From NCBI GenBank assembly GCA_031399025.1, contig JANNOJ010000060.1, positions 1 through 37,573 on the forward strand: 37,573 nt of DNA, in the 5' to 3' direction. The position numbers were made by a program, and so were the translations under genes. The notes below the pieces were generated by a model. The model worked only from the letters and a program-made list of their open reading frames with translations. It was not told the origin of the DNA and did no database searches. The DNA comes from CBDBZL01 sp031399025 (GTDB lineage Bacteria; Pseudomonadota; Alphaproteobacteria; Sphingomonadales; Sphingomonadaceae). Shown here piece by piece: positions 7,317 through 15,149 of this stretch. Position 1 is the first letter of the stretch; each line of letters begins with the position of its first letter.

Positions 7317-8524
7317 GGCCGCCACTCCCCGCTGCGGGCGATCGGCACCCGGATCAGCGTCGCATAGCCGCCCGGAGTGGGGCCCGAAACCATGCTCGCC
7401 TCGCGGCCGAAGCGCGCCTCGAGCCGCTCGCGGACATTGGTGAGGCCGATGCCGTGGCCCGGCCGCGTCTCGTCGCCCGCTAGCGCGCCCGGCCCGTCGT
7501 CGGACACGCACACCACCAGCCGGCCGTATTCCTCGCGCGCGGCCAGCGTGATCGTCACCGGCTCGGCCGAGCTGGCGACCGCGTGCTTGACCGAGTTCTC
7601 CACCAGCGGCTGGAGGATCATGCCGGGGATGGCAACGTCGTCCAGGGCCGGCGGCAGTTCGTAGCGGGTCCGCAGGCGCTGGGGAAAGCGGACCGCTTCG
7701 ATGTCGAGATACAGCCGCTGGAGCTTGAACTCGCTGGCCAGCGCCACGTCGCCGGTCGGGTCGTCGGTCAGCGAATGGCGGTAGAAGGTGCTCAGCGTCT
7801 GGATCATCCGTTCGGCGTCCTCGGTGCGGCCGGTCAGCACCAGCGCGCTCAGCGAATTGAGCGTGTTGAACAGGAAGTGCGGGTTCACCTGATAGCGCAG
7901 CGAGCGCAGTTCGGCGGCCTTGGCGGCGCGGCGGAACTCGCCCTCGCGCCGCTCGGCGCTGCGCGCCTTCTCCCCCGTCAGCAGCGCCAGGTACAAAGCG
8001 CACCAGGCGAGCATCAGGTAATAGCGGCTGAAGGTGAGCTCGATCAGGTTGATCCAGCCGTCGTCCCCGAGCGGCGCGGCCGCGGCGCGGCCCGGCGCGA
8101 TCCAGGGCATGTCCATCACGATGTCGTCGCCCGCGCTGGCCGAGACCGGCGCCCCGGGCGCCAGGCCCGCCTGCTGCGCCATGCGCTCGGCGACGGGCGC
8201 GCGCATGTCGAGAAAGATCAGGTAATTGGCCTGGGCGATCGACAGTGCCACGGGCAGCGAGAGCAGCAGCGCGGCGACGAGCTTGGCCCACAGCGGCCGG
8301 TCGTCGAACAGGCGCAGCACCAGCCACAGGCTGAGCGTGATCAGCGCGCCGGCCAGCGAGGCGAGCGCCCGGCGCGCCAGCATGTCCCAGGCAAAGCCGA
8401 GGTCGAGCAGCTCGGCGCGCAGCGTGCTCAGGAGGAAATAGCACAGCCACAGCCCGACGATGGAGGCCAGCACGGTGCTGAACGGAACGCGCGCCGGGCG
8501 GTCTTCGAGCAATGCCCTGGTCAT
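7313..8524 (-). CDS. LytS/YehU-type sensor histidine kinase
   Basis: 403 residues. Four hydrophobic segments (about 15-35, 55-73, 80-103, 165-183) form a membrane sensor region; a periplasmic or cytoplasmic loop of about 60 residues lies between the third and fourth. The His_kinase domain has YQVNPHFLFNTLNSL with the phospho-accepting His216, and the ATPase domain has LQPLVENSVKH (N310), DDGPG (342-346) and GHGIGLTNVRERL. It is the cognate partner of the LytTR regulator by ATGA overlap. The signal is unknown; there is no recognisable 5TM or GAF sensor module. The operon promoter should lie in 8525-8676. Confidence 0.88.
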   Translation of the reverse strand: MTRALLEDRPARVPFSTVLASIVGLWLCYFLLSTLRAELLDLGFAWDMLARRALASLAGALITLSLWLVLRLFDDRPLWAKLVAALLLSLPVALSIAQANYLIFLDMRAPVAERMAQQAGLAPGAPVSASAGDDIVMDMPWIAPGRAAAAPLGDDGWINLIELTFSRYYLMLAWCALYLALLTGEKARSAERREGEFRRAAKAAELRSLRYQVNPHFLFNTLNSLSALVLTGRTEDAERMIQTLSTFYRHSLTDDPTGDVALASEFKLQRLYLDIEAVRFPQRLRTRYELPPALDDVAIPGMILQPLVENSVKHAVASSAEPVTITLAAREEYGRLVVCVSDDGPGALAGDETRPGHGIGLTNVRERLEARFGREASMVSGPTPGGYATLIRVPIARSGEWRP

Positions 8525-8622
8525 CGGGCGGCCTTACCCGCCCGCTGCGCCGCTCGCCACCCCGCCATGCGCGCCAGTCGGTCGGATTCGCGCGCCGGTC
8601 GATTGGCGGGAGGGCAGGACTG

Positions 8623-8643
8623 ACCGACCCACTACCGACCCAC
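8623..8643. promoter_or_regulatory. Perfect tandem direct repeat, candidate LytTR site
   Basis: ACCGACCCAC occurs twice (8623-8632 and 8634-8643) with a single base between, giving an 11-base period, in the 152 bases upstream of the kinase/LytTR operon. LytTR regulators bind pairs of roughly 9-base direct repeats, though classical pairs are about 21 bases apart. Autoregulation is inferred from the location. Confidence 0.4.
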
Positions 8644-8650
8644 CAAAGTT

Positions 8651-8667
8651 CCCCAGGAAAACCGGGG
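8651..8667 (-). terminator. Weak hairpin after fumarase gene
   Basis: On the minus strand CCCCGG-TTTT-CC-T-GGGG forms a short stem with one bulge, 9 bases after the fumarase stop codon. Only a short AACTTT follows, so it is a weak candidate for transcription termination. Confidence 0.3.
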
Positions 8668-8676
8668 TCGCACTCG

Positions 8677-10200
8677 CTAGACCGGCAACAAGCCCTCGCG
8701 CCGGATCTTCTCGCGCCAATGCAGCGGGGCGAGTGTGTGGACGTTGTTGCCGCCCGCATCGACCGCCACGGTCACGGGCATGTCCTGCACGGTGAACTCG
8801 TAGATCGCCTCCATGCCCAGGTCCTCGAACGCGACCACCCGCGCGCCCTTGATTGCCCGCGCCACCAGATAGGCAGCGCCGCCCACCGCCATCAGGTAGG
8901 CCACCTTGTGCTCGGCGATGGTCTTGACCGCGCCCTCGCCGCGCTCGGCCTTGCCGATCATCGTCAGCAGGCCAAGCTCGAGCATCATGGCGGTGAACCG
9001 GTCCATCCGCGTCGCGGTGGTCGGGCCGGCGGGGCCGACCGCCTCGCCCATGATCGGATCGACCGGGCCGACATAGTAGATGGCACGCCCACGGAAATCG
9101 ACCGGCAGCGCCTCGCCCTTGGCCAGCATGTCGGCGATGCGCTTGTGCGCCGCGTCGCGCCCGGTGAGCATCGAGCCCGACAGCAGCAGCCGATCGCCCG
9201 CCCGCCAGCTCTGCACCTGCGCCGGCGTGAGGTTGTCCAGATCGACCCGGCGCGCGTCGGGGTCGGGCGCCCACTCCACCTTGGGCCAAAGCTTAAGATC
9301 GGGCAGCGGGAGATAGACCGGGCCGCTGCCGTCGAGCGCGAAATGCGCGTGCCGGGTGGCGGCGCAATTGGGGATCATCGCCACCGGCTTGCCCGCCGCA
9401 TGGCACGGCCAGTCGAGGATCTTGACGTCGAGCACGGTCGAGAGCCCGCCCAGCCCCTGCGCGCCGATGCCCAGCGCGTTGACCTCATCGTAGAGGCGGA
9501 TCCGCAGCGCCTCGATGTCGCTCTGCGCCCCGCGGGCCTTCAATTGCCCCATGTCGATGGGCTCCATCAGGCTGAGCTTGGCCAGCTTCATGCAATGCTC
9601 GGCCGTCCCGCCGATGCCGATGCCCAGCATGCCCGGCGGGCACCAGCCCGCGCCCATGGTGGGCAGCTGTTCCAGCACCCAGGCGACGATGTCGTCGCTG
9701 GGGTTCATCATCTTGAAGCGGCTCTTGTTCTCGCTGCCGCCGCCCTTGGCGGCGACGTCGATGCCCACCTGATTGCCCGGCACCAGTTCCACCGCCAGCG
9801 TGCAGGGCGTGTTGTCGCGGGTGTTGCGGCGGGTGAAGGCGGGATCGGCCAGGATCGAGGCGCGCAGCTTGTTGTCGGGATGGTTGTAGGCGCGGCGCAC
9901 CCCTTCATCCACCACCTCCTGCAGGCTCCGCTCGGAAGCGAGGCGGCAATTCTGGCCCCATCGCACGAACACGTTGACGATTCCGGTGTCCTGGCAGATC
10001 GGCCGGTGGCCGGTTGCGCACATGCGGCTGTTGGTCAGGATCTGGGCGATGGCGTCCTTGGCCGCGGGGCCTTGCTCGGCCTCGTAGGCCTCGCCCAGCG
10101 CGGTGATGTAGTCGACCGGGTGGTAGTAGGAGATGTACTGCAGCGCGTCCGCCACGCTCTCGATGAGATCGTCCTCGGTTATCGTGATCATGTCGCTCAT
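8677..10200 (-). CDS. Class I fumarate hydratase
   Basis: 507 residues, near full length for class I (4Fe-4S) fumarases. It hydrates fumarate to L-malate in the TCA cycle, in the cytoplasm. The three cluster-ligand regions are visible: PICQDTG (C69), GAGWCPPGMLGIGIGG, and MIPNCAATRHAHF. The C-terminal beta domain begins near LLLSGSMLTGRDAAHKR and holds VGPAGPTTATRMD. The start at 10200 (MSDMITI) has AGGAG about 10 bases upstream; the Met at position 4 is an alternative. The gene stands alone; a TTGACC element lies on the minus strand of the divergent 184-base spacer but lacks a convincing -10. This oxygen-sensitive type is common in alphaproteobacteria. Confidence 0.93.
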   Translation of the reverse strand: MSDMITITEDDLIESVADALQYISYYHPVDYITALGEAYEAEQGPAAKDAIAQILTNSRMCATGHRPICQDTGIVNVFVRWGQNCRLASERSLQEVVDEGVRRAYNHPDNKLRASILADPAFTRRNTRDNTPCTLAVELVPGNQVGIDVAAKGGGSENKSRFKMMNPSDDIVAWVLEQLPTMGAGWCPPGMLGIGIGGTAEHCMKLAKLSLMEPIDMGQLKARGAQSDIEALRIRLYDEVNALGIGAQGLGGLSTVLDVKILDWPCHAAGKPVAMIPNCAATRHAHFALDGSGPVYLPLPDLKLWPKVEWAPDPDARRVDLDNLTPAQVQSWRAGDRLLLSGSMLTGRDAAHKRIADMLAKGEALPVDFRGRAIYYVGPVDPIMGEAVGPAGPTTATRMDRFTAMMLELGLLTMIGKAERGEGAVKTIAEHKVAYLMAVGGAAYLVARAIKGARVVAFEDLGMEAIYEFTVQDMPVTVAVDAGGNNVHTLAPLHWREKIRREGLLPV

Positions 10201-10384
10201 CGAGCCAGCACTCCTGTGGGTCGATCCCATGCCGCCATGTGCGGCTGTGGCCCGCAGGGTCAAGCCACCAATCCACGGCGGGATCCTGGCAGGAGAGCGG
10301 GCAAAGCCAAAGCGCTTGGCCTCCACTCGCGTTGCGCATAAGGCAAGCGCATAAGACCCGCATGGCACGCCAGCGCGACGAAAG

Positions 10385-11095
10385 ATGAGGCCCGTGACGA
10401 CCGCCCCCGAACCATCCCAACTGGCGAATCGCGGTCCGGCCCTGTCCACCCCCGCCCAGCCACCGCTTCCCGAACGCGACCAGGCGCGCCCCGCCGTCAC
10501 CGGCTATGCGGCTGCGCGCCGGATCATGGTGGAAAGCCAATTGCGCCCCAACGGCGTCAACGATCGCACCATCCTCGAGCGCCTGGCCGCGGTGCCGCGC
10601 GAGAATTTCGTTCCCGCCACGCTCCGCGACTTCGCCTACATGGATCGTGCCGTGCCGCTGGGCCCGGGACCGGACGGCTCGCCGCGCTTCCTCGCCACGG
10701 CCGAGTTCCACGGGCTGATGCTGCAGGAAGCCGGCCCGCGCGCGGCCGACCAGGCGCTGCTGGTCGATGGCGGCAGCGGCTACCTGGCCGAATTGCTGCG
10801 GCCGCTGGTGGGAGCGCTGACCGTCATCACGCCCGCGCAGGCGGCGCGCGGCGAAGGGGCGGCCGCGGGAGCCGCGTCGCTGCTGCTGATCGACGGCGCG
10901 GTGGAGCAGGTGCCGGCGGCGCTTGCCGCTTTGCTCGCCGAGGATGGCCGGGCGGTCACCGGGCTGATCGAAGCCGGGGTCACGCGCCTTGCCGCCGGGC
11001 GGCGCGCGGGCGCCGAGATCGCGCTGCTGCCGCTGGCCGAGCTCGGCATCCCGGTGCTGCCGCAATTCGCCAGGCCGCGGGCCTGGGCGTTCTGA
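10385..11095 (+). CDS. Degenerate protein-L-isoaspartate methyltransferase family protein
   Basis: 236 residues. The N-terminal PCMT signature ARRIMVESQLRPNGVND (about 45-61) and AAVPRENFVP are intact, and LLLIDGAVEQVP with GRAVTGLIEAGVTRLA matches the later part of the fold. The SAM-binding motif I is poor (LLVDGGSGYLAELL rather than E-x-G-x-G-x-G), and the segment normally between motif I and the IDGA strand is about 35-40 residues short, so methyltransferase activity is doubtful. The first 40 residues are a Pro-rich extension; a GTG at 10395 is an alternative start. It ends two bases before the TolC-type gene, an arrangement I recall as common in sphingomonads, which suggests a retained role linked to the envelope operon. 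Confidence 0.75.
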   Translation: MRPVTTAPEPSQLANRGPALSTPAQPPLPERDQARPAVTGYAAARRIMVESQLRPNGVNDRTILERLAAVPRENFVPATLRDFAYMDRAVPLGPGPDGSPRFLATAEFHGLMLQEAGPRAADQALLVDGGSGYLAELLRPLVGALTVITPAQAARGEGAAAGAASLLLIDGAVEQVPAALAALLAEDGRAVTGLIEAGVTRLAAGRRAGAEIALLPLAELGIPVLPQFARPRAWAF

Positions 11096-11097
11096 CC

Positions 11098-12618
11098 ATG
11101 CGGGCCGTGACCGTTCGTCTGGCCTTTGCGGGCGCGCTCGCAGCGTGGGCCGGCGCCGGGCTCGCGCAGGGCCAGCTCGAAAGCGGGCCGCTGGCCGCCA
11201 CCGCGACCAGGACCGATACCCTGCGCGAGGCGCTGATCCGCGCCTACCAGAGCAACCCCACGCTCGAATCGGCGCGGGCCTCCTTGCGGGCGACCGACGA
11301 GGACGTCGCCATCCAGCGGGCGCAGGGCCGGCCCTCGGTCGACCTGTCGGGCACCTACACCGAATATCTGCACGACCGGCCGGACAGCGCCCTCTCGCCC
11401 GACCGGCAGCTGTCGGCCAATCTCGACCTCGGCCTGCCGGTCTTTTCGGGCGGCACCATCCGCAACGGCATCCGCGCCGCGCGTACCCGGGTCGAGGCCG
11501 GGCGCGCCGATTTGCGCGGGACCGAGAGCGACGTCTTCACCCAGGTGGTCGCCGCCTACATGGACGTGATCCAGCAGGAAGCGCTGGTCGCGCTGGCGGT
11601 CAACAATGTCGAGGTGCTGACCACCAATCTGCAGGCGACCAGCGACCGGTTCCAGATCGGCGACGTGACCCGCACCGATGTCGCCCAGTCGCAGAGCCGG
11701 CTGGCGGTGGCCCAGGGCGACCTCGACGCCACCCGCGCCAACCTCGTCTCCGCCCGCGAGGACTATATCGCGCTGGTCGGCGAGGCGCCCGGTTCGCTGG
11801 CCCCGCCGCCGCCGCTGCCCGGCCTGCCGGACGATCCCGACGCCGCCACCCAGGTGGCGCTCGACAACAATCCCGACCTGATCAGCGCCGTCCAGCGGGC
11901 CGAGGCGGCCGGCATCGACATCGCCGTCGCCGGCGCCGGCCGCCTGCCCACGCTGGAGGTGGTGACCGGCGGCGGCTATCAGGATTCGCTGAGCTCGGTT
12001 GGTGCCGCCGGCGCCAACCAGACCAGCACCTCGGCCAGCGCCGGCCTGCGCTTCACCATGCCGATCTTCCAGGGCGGGCTGACCGCGGCGCGCCAGCGGC
12101 AGGCCACCGCGCTGGCCAATGCCGCGCTCGAGGACGTCATCGCCACCGAACGCGAGGTCATCGCCAATGTTCGCGCCGCCTACGCCAGCTGGCGCGCGGC
12201 CAACGCCATCATCGAATCGAGCGAGGTGGCGGTGGCCGCCGCCGAACTGAGCCTGGAGGGCGTGCGGGCCGAGAACTCGGTGGGCAACCGGACCATTCTC
12301 GACATCCTCGATGCGCAGCGCGAATTGCTGTCGGCCGAGGTCGATCTGGTCGGGGCCCGGCGCGACGCCTATGTCGGCGGCTTCAACCTGCTGGCGGCGA
12401 TGGGCCGGGCCGAGGCGCGCGACCTGGGGCTGGAGGGCGAAATCCCGCTCTATGACCCGGCGGCCAATTACGCTCGGGTGCAGGACATCATCTGGGACTG
12501 GCAGCGGGATCCCGATCCGGTGGCGCGCTCCACCCGCACCGTTGACATCCCCTCGCCCGACGGGGACATTCCCGAAGCAGCGTCCGCCAACGCGCGCCAA
12601 CCAACGCCCCAGCCGTAA
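11098..12618 (+). CDS. TolC family outer membrane efflux protein
   Basis: 506 residues. A Sec signal peptide (about 1-23, ending GLA-Q) is followed by two repeated outer-membrane-efflux halves, each with long coiled-coil helices: LREALIRAYQSNPTLESARA near the start, DLGLPVFSGGTIRNGI and FTMPIFQGGLTAARQRQA as the paired beta-strand/helix junctions, and IGDVTRTDVAQSQSRLA and VGNRTILDILDAQRELL as the paired helix motifs. It forms a trimeric channel for type I secretion or RND/ABC efflux. No inner-membrane partners are nearby, so the cargo is unknown. The C-terminal 60 residues are polar and look unstructured. Two bases separate it from the PCMT-like gene and nine from popZ, so the three are probably one operon. 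Confidence 0.9.
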   Translation: MRAVTVRLAFAGALAAWAGAGLAQGQLESGPLAATATRTDTLREALIRAYQSNPTLESARASLRATDEDVAIQRAQGRPSVDLSGTYTEYLHDRPDSALSPDRQLSANLDLGLPVFSGGTIRNGIRAARTRVEAGRADLRGTESDVFTQVVAAYMDVIQQEALVALAVNNVEVLTTNLQATSDRFQIGDVTRTDVAQSQSRLAVAQGDLDATRANLVSAREDYIALVGEAPGSLAPPPPLPGLPDDPDAATQVALDNNPDLISAVQRAEAAGIDIAVAGAGRLPTLEVVTGGGYQDSLSSVGAAGANQTSTSASAGLRFTMPIFQGGLTAARQRQATALANAALEDVIATEREVIANVRAAYASWRAANAIIESSEVAVAAAELSLEGVRAENSVGNRTILDILDAQRELLSAEVDLVGARRDAYVGGFNLLAAMGRAEARDLGLEGEIPLYDPAANYARVQDIIWDWQRDPDPVARSTRTVDIPSPDGDIPEAASANARQPTPQP

Positions 12619-12627
12619 GGACCCGCG

Positions 12628-13326
12628 ATGCGCCAGGAAGGCGAGCCCTCCGTCGAACAGATCCTGCGATCGATCAAGAAGGTGATGGCGCGCGATGCCG
12701 AGCGCGCCTTCACCGGGCGCGCGGGCGGGGACACCGCGACCCAGCCCCTATCCGAGCCCGAAACCCAGCCCGAACTCCCACCCACGCCCGAGCCCTCACC
12801 CGACCCGGTCACCGAGGACGAAGCCACCGAACTCCGCGATGTTGCCGATGATGGCGCCGCCCCGGCCCTCTTTGCGGAACCGCGCCTCGACGAGGCCGAA
12901 TCGGCCGATCCCGCGGCGCCCGAGCCCGATGCCGACGACCTGATCGAGGACGAAGCCGATGGCGAGGCCGACCTCGAGGCCGATCCCGGTTCGGTGCTGC
13001 CCGCGCGCGAAGCTGCCGGGGATGAGCCCGCTGCGCTGGAGGTCGCCTCGAACTCCCATCCGACCGCTGCCCCCACCCGCTCGGGCGAGGCGCTCACCAG
13101 CGCCGCCACCATGGCGGCCACCCGCCGCTCGCTCGCCGCGCTCGCCATGCTCACCGATCCCGCCGCGCCGCTGCCCACCGGGCCGGCGGGCGATGCCGCG
13201 CTCCGGGGCATCGTGCGCGAACTGCTCCAGCCGATGCTCGCGGGCTGGCTGGAGGCCAACCTGCCGGCCATCGTCGAGCGCGAGGTGCGGGCCGAGATCG
13301 CGCGGATCTCCGGCGGGGTCGGCTGA
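12628..13326 (+). CDS. popZ: PopZ-like polar organizing protein (DUF2497)
   Basis: 232 residues with the three-part PopZ layout: a short N-terminal helix (EPSVEQILRSIKKVMARDAE, about 6-25) that recruits partners in Caulobacter; a long acidic, Pro/Glu/Asp/Ala-rich disordered centre (about 30-165); and a C-terminal helical oligomerisation region (about 190-230, RELLQPMLAGWLEANLPAIVEREVRAEIARI). In Caulobacter, PopZ self-assembles at cell poles and anchors the ParB-parS complex. Here it lies about 10 kb from the candidate origin and on the opposite side from parAB. The start ATG at 12628 follows the TolC stop by nine bases, with TAAGGA upstream. High confidence for the family; polar function is by homology. 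Confidence 0.87.
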   Translation: MRQEGEPSVEQILRSIKKVMARDAERAFTGRAGGDTATQPLSEPETQPELPPTPEPSPDPVTEDEATELRDVADDGAAPALFAEPRLDEAESADPAAPEPDADDLIEDEADGEADLEADPGSVLPAREAAGDEPAALEVASNSHPTAAPTRSGEALTSAATMAATRRSLAALAMLTDPAAPLPTGPAGDAALRGIVRELLQPMLAGWLEANLPAIVEREVRAEIARISGGVG

Positions 13327-13362
13327 CCTTGCTGGAGGCGGCCCACGGCCTAGCTTGCTAGC

Positions 13363-13776
13363 ATGACCGAACCTTCGGCACGCGCCGACCCTACGCTCCA
13401 GCTGTCCCGCCAGCTCGACGAGGCCCGCCGCGCCTTTGCCCGGCTCGGCGGCGAGGGGATCACCCGCCACATCTTTCTGTGCGCGATGAGCGAGAAGCAG
13501 CAATGCTGCCGCCGTGAGGCGGGCGAGGTGAGCTGGAAATACCTCAAGAAGCGCCTGCGGGAACTGGGCCTGACGCCAGGTACGCCGGCGGCCGGGGGGG
13601 TCCAGCGGACCAAGGCCGATTGTCTGCAGGTGTGCCGATCGGGGCCGATCGCGGTCGTCTGGCCCGATGGCGTGTGGTATCATTCGTGCACCCCGGCGGT
13701 GCTCGAGCGGATCATCGCGGAGCACCTGGTGGGCGGCGTGCCGGTGGAAGACTTCCGCCTGCACCCGCTCGCCTAG
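13363..13776 (+). CDS. (2Fe-2S) ferredoxin domain protein, thioredoxin-fold
   Basis: 137 residues resembling thioredoxin-like 2Fe-2S ferredoxins. HIFLCAMSEKQQCC begins the domain at about residue 36; TKADCLQVCRSGPIAVVWP and YHSC hold the remaining Cys residues. Residues VSWKYLKKRLRELGL form the expected helix. It is probably cytoplasmic and an electron carrier of unknown partner. A run of seven G at about 13594-13600 does not break the frame. Convergent with the next gene, 13 bases apart. Confidence 0.8.
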   Translation: MTEPSARADPTLQLSRQLDEARRAFARLGGEGITRHIFLCAMSEKQQCCRREAGEVSWKYLKKRLRELGLTPGTPAAGGVQRTKADCLQVCRSGPIAVVWPDGVWYHSCTPAVLERIIAEHLVGGVPVEDFRLHPLA

Positions 13777-13789
13777 GAGCGCTCCCGGG

Positions 13790-14083
13790 TCAGTCGCGCT
13801 CGGGCTGTTCCAGGCGGTCGTCCACCGCATCGTCGTGGCCGGTGCCCGCCGAGAGGAAGACCAGGCCCATCAGTGCGCTCATCAGCAGCATGGCAAAGCC
13901 GATGCCGAGCGCCGTGGCGATGAAGAAATGCGGCGAGACGAAGCCGACCTCGCGGTAGATCACCCCCAGCGCCAGCAGCACCACCCCCACCGTCACCAGG
14001 AACATGAAGCGCATCAGCCGGCGGTAGCGGGCCCAGGCGTGCGCGGCGGTGACCGGATCGTCCAGGGGCGAGATGCGGGCCAT
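13790..14083 (-). CDS. Small hypothetical membrane protein
   Basis: 97 residues with two transmembrane segments (about 26-45 and 53-78) after a charged N-terminus, MARISPLDDPVTAAHAWARYRRLMRF, read here as two parts around residue 15. The ending FLSAGTGHDDAVDDRLEQPERD is acidic. I recall similar proteins in other Sphingomonadales, annotated only as hypothetical. The start at 14083 is chosen for this conserved-looking N-terminus; no ribosome-binding site is evident, and the frame stays open further upstream. It is divergent from the CBS-domain gene. Confidence 0.55.
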   Translation of the reverse strand: MARISPLDDPVTAAHAWARYRRLMRFMFLVTVGVVLLALGVIYREVGFVSPHFFIATALGIGFAMLLMSALMGLVFLSAGTGHDDAVDDRLEQPERD

Positions 14084-14207
14084 GCCGGCGCCATGCCCGC
14101 TGCGCCGCAGGCTGGCAATGGCGGCCAGGGTCCCGGGCGCTTTGCCCAAGCCGCCCCGGCGTGGCATGCTGGCGGCATAACAACTTGAGAGGAAGGAGCC
14201 GAAAACC

Positions 14208-14630
14208 ATGTCCATCGCGCAGATCATCGCGGGCCGCGGGCCGATCATCACCTGCTCGCCCGCACACAGCGTGCACGAGGGCGCGCGCCTGCTGGCCGAA
14301 AACCGCATCGGCTGCCTGCCGGTCACCACCGACGGCGCGGTGGTCGGCATCTTCTCCGAGCGCGACCTGCTCTACTGCATCGCGCGCGACGGCGGCGAGG
14401 TGCTCGCCCGGCCGGTGAGCGCGGTGATGACCGCGCCCGCCATCACCATCGACACCTCCACCGACGTGCTCGTCGCGCTCTCGCTGATGACCCGCCGCCG
14501 CATCCGCCACCTGCCGGTGATGGACGGCGGCCGGCTCGCCGGGTTCGTCTCCATCGGCGATCTGGTGAAGTTCCGCATGGACCGGATCGAGGAGGAGGCG
14601 CGGGCCATGCGCGAATACATCAGCCAGTGA
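14208..14630 (+). CDS. CBS domain pair protein
   Basis: 140 residues consisting almost wholly of two CBS motifs (about 8-60 and 72-125): the first has RIGCLPVTTDGAVVGIFSERDLL and the second has RIRHLPVMDGGRLAGFVSIGDLVK. Such stand-alone pairs bind adenine nucleotides and regulate partner proteins; the partner is unknown. A short charged helix (MDRIEEEARAMREYI) ends it. AGGAAGGAG about 10 bases before the ATG marks the start. Confidence 0.88.
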   Translation: MSIAQIIAGRGPIITCSPAHSVHEGARLLAENRIGCLPVTTDGAVVGIFSERDLLYCIARDGGEVLARPVSAVMTAPAITIDTSTDVLVALSLMTRRRIRHLPVMDGGRLAGFVSIGDLVKFRMDRIEEEARAMREYISQ

Positions 14631-14663
14631 GCAGGTTCCAGGGGACGATCGAAGCGAGCGCGC

Positions 14664-14692
14664 TTGAGCCGGGCGGCAGGGCACCCTACATC
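14664..14692 (+). promoter_or_regulatory. Probable leaderless promoter of the IscA-type gene
   Basis: TTGAGC (14664-14669), 17 bases, TACATC (14687-14692), then six bases and the ATG at 14699. The predicted transcription start coincides with the start codon, and no Shine-Dalgarno sequence precedes it. Confidence 0.5.
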
Positions 14693-14698
14693 CCTCCC

Positions 14699-15046
14699 AT
14701 GGCCCAGCCGCAAACCCCAGCCTCCGCCGTCACCCTGACCCCGGCCGCGGCCACCCGCGTGGGGATGATCGCGGCCAAGCAGGCGCGCCCGGCCATCCTG
14801 CGCCTCTCGGTCGAGGGCGGCGGCTGCTCGGGCTTCCAGTACCGCTTCGACATGACCGAGGCGGCCGATGCCGGGGATTGCGTGAGCGAGACCGCAGGCG
14901 TGCGGCTGGTGGTCGATCCGGTGAGCCTGGAGCTGGTGGCCGGCAGCACGGTCGATTACGTCGAAAGCCTGGGCGGCGCCGCGTTCAAGGTGGAGAACCC
15001 TCAGGCCGCCGCCGGCTGCGGCTGCGGCGCCAGCTTCGGCATCTGA
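14699..15046 (+). CDS. IscA/ErpA-type iron-sulfur carrier (HesB family)
   Basis: 115 residues. A-type carrier hallmarks: SVEGGGCSGFQYRF and the C-terminal pair GCGCGASF, giving the three conserved Cys that hold an Fe-S cluster for transfer to apoproteins; VDPVSLELVAGSTVDYVE is the conserved central segment. It cannot be told from sequence whether it acts as IscA, ErpA or SufA. The ATG at 14699 is chosen because it begins the family-like N-terminus and because a promoter ends six bases upstream; the leaderless reading explains the lack of a ribosome-binding site. No other Fe-S assembly gene adjoins it. Confidence 0.88.
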   Translation: MAQPQTPASAVTLTPAAATRVGMIAAKQARPAILRLSVEGGGCSGFQYRFDMTEAADAGDCVSETAGVRLVVDPVSLELVAGSTVDYVESLGGAAFKVENPQAAAGCGCGASFGI

Positions 15047-15064
15047 CCCGCCGAGCTTGCGCCC

Positions 15065-15090
15065 GCTCGTCGTGAGCTTGTCGAAGGACC
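15065..15090. repeat. Dispersed GAGCTTGTCGAAGG-type repeat
   Basis: TCGTGAGCTTGTCGAAGGAC belongs to a short interspersed sequence I recall as recurring in sphingomonad intergenic DNA. A degenerate relative occurs at 24848-24870 with TGAGCCAGTCGAAGG. Function unknown. Confidence 0.45.
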
Positions 15091-15149
15091 GCTTTTCCTT
15101 CTAGCCCACCCTTCCAGCCCGTCGGGGTTCGGGATGAAGGATCAAGCTT

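Noticed and set aside
10201..10384. Firm promoter for fumarase from the TTGACC in the divergent spacer
   Set aside because: No acceptable -10 element at 16-18 bases, so it is not reported as a feature.
13594..13600. Seven-G run in the ferredoxin gene as a frameshift
   Set aside because: The frame continues through the conserved Cys motifs on both sides, so the gene is intact.
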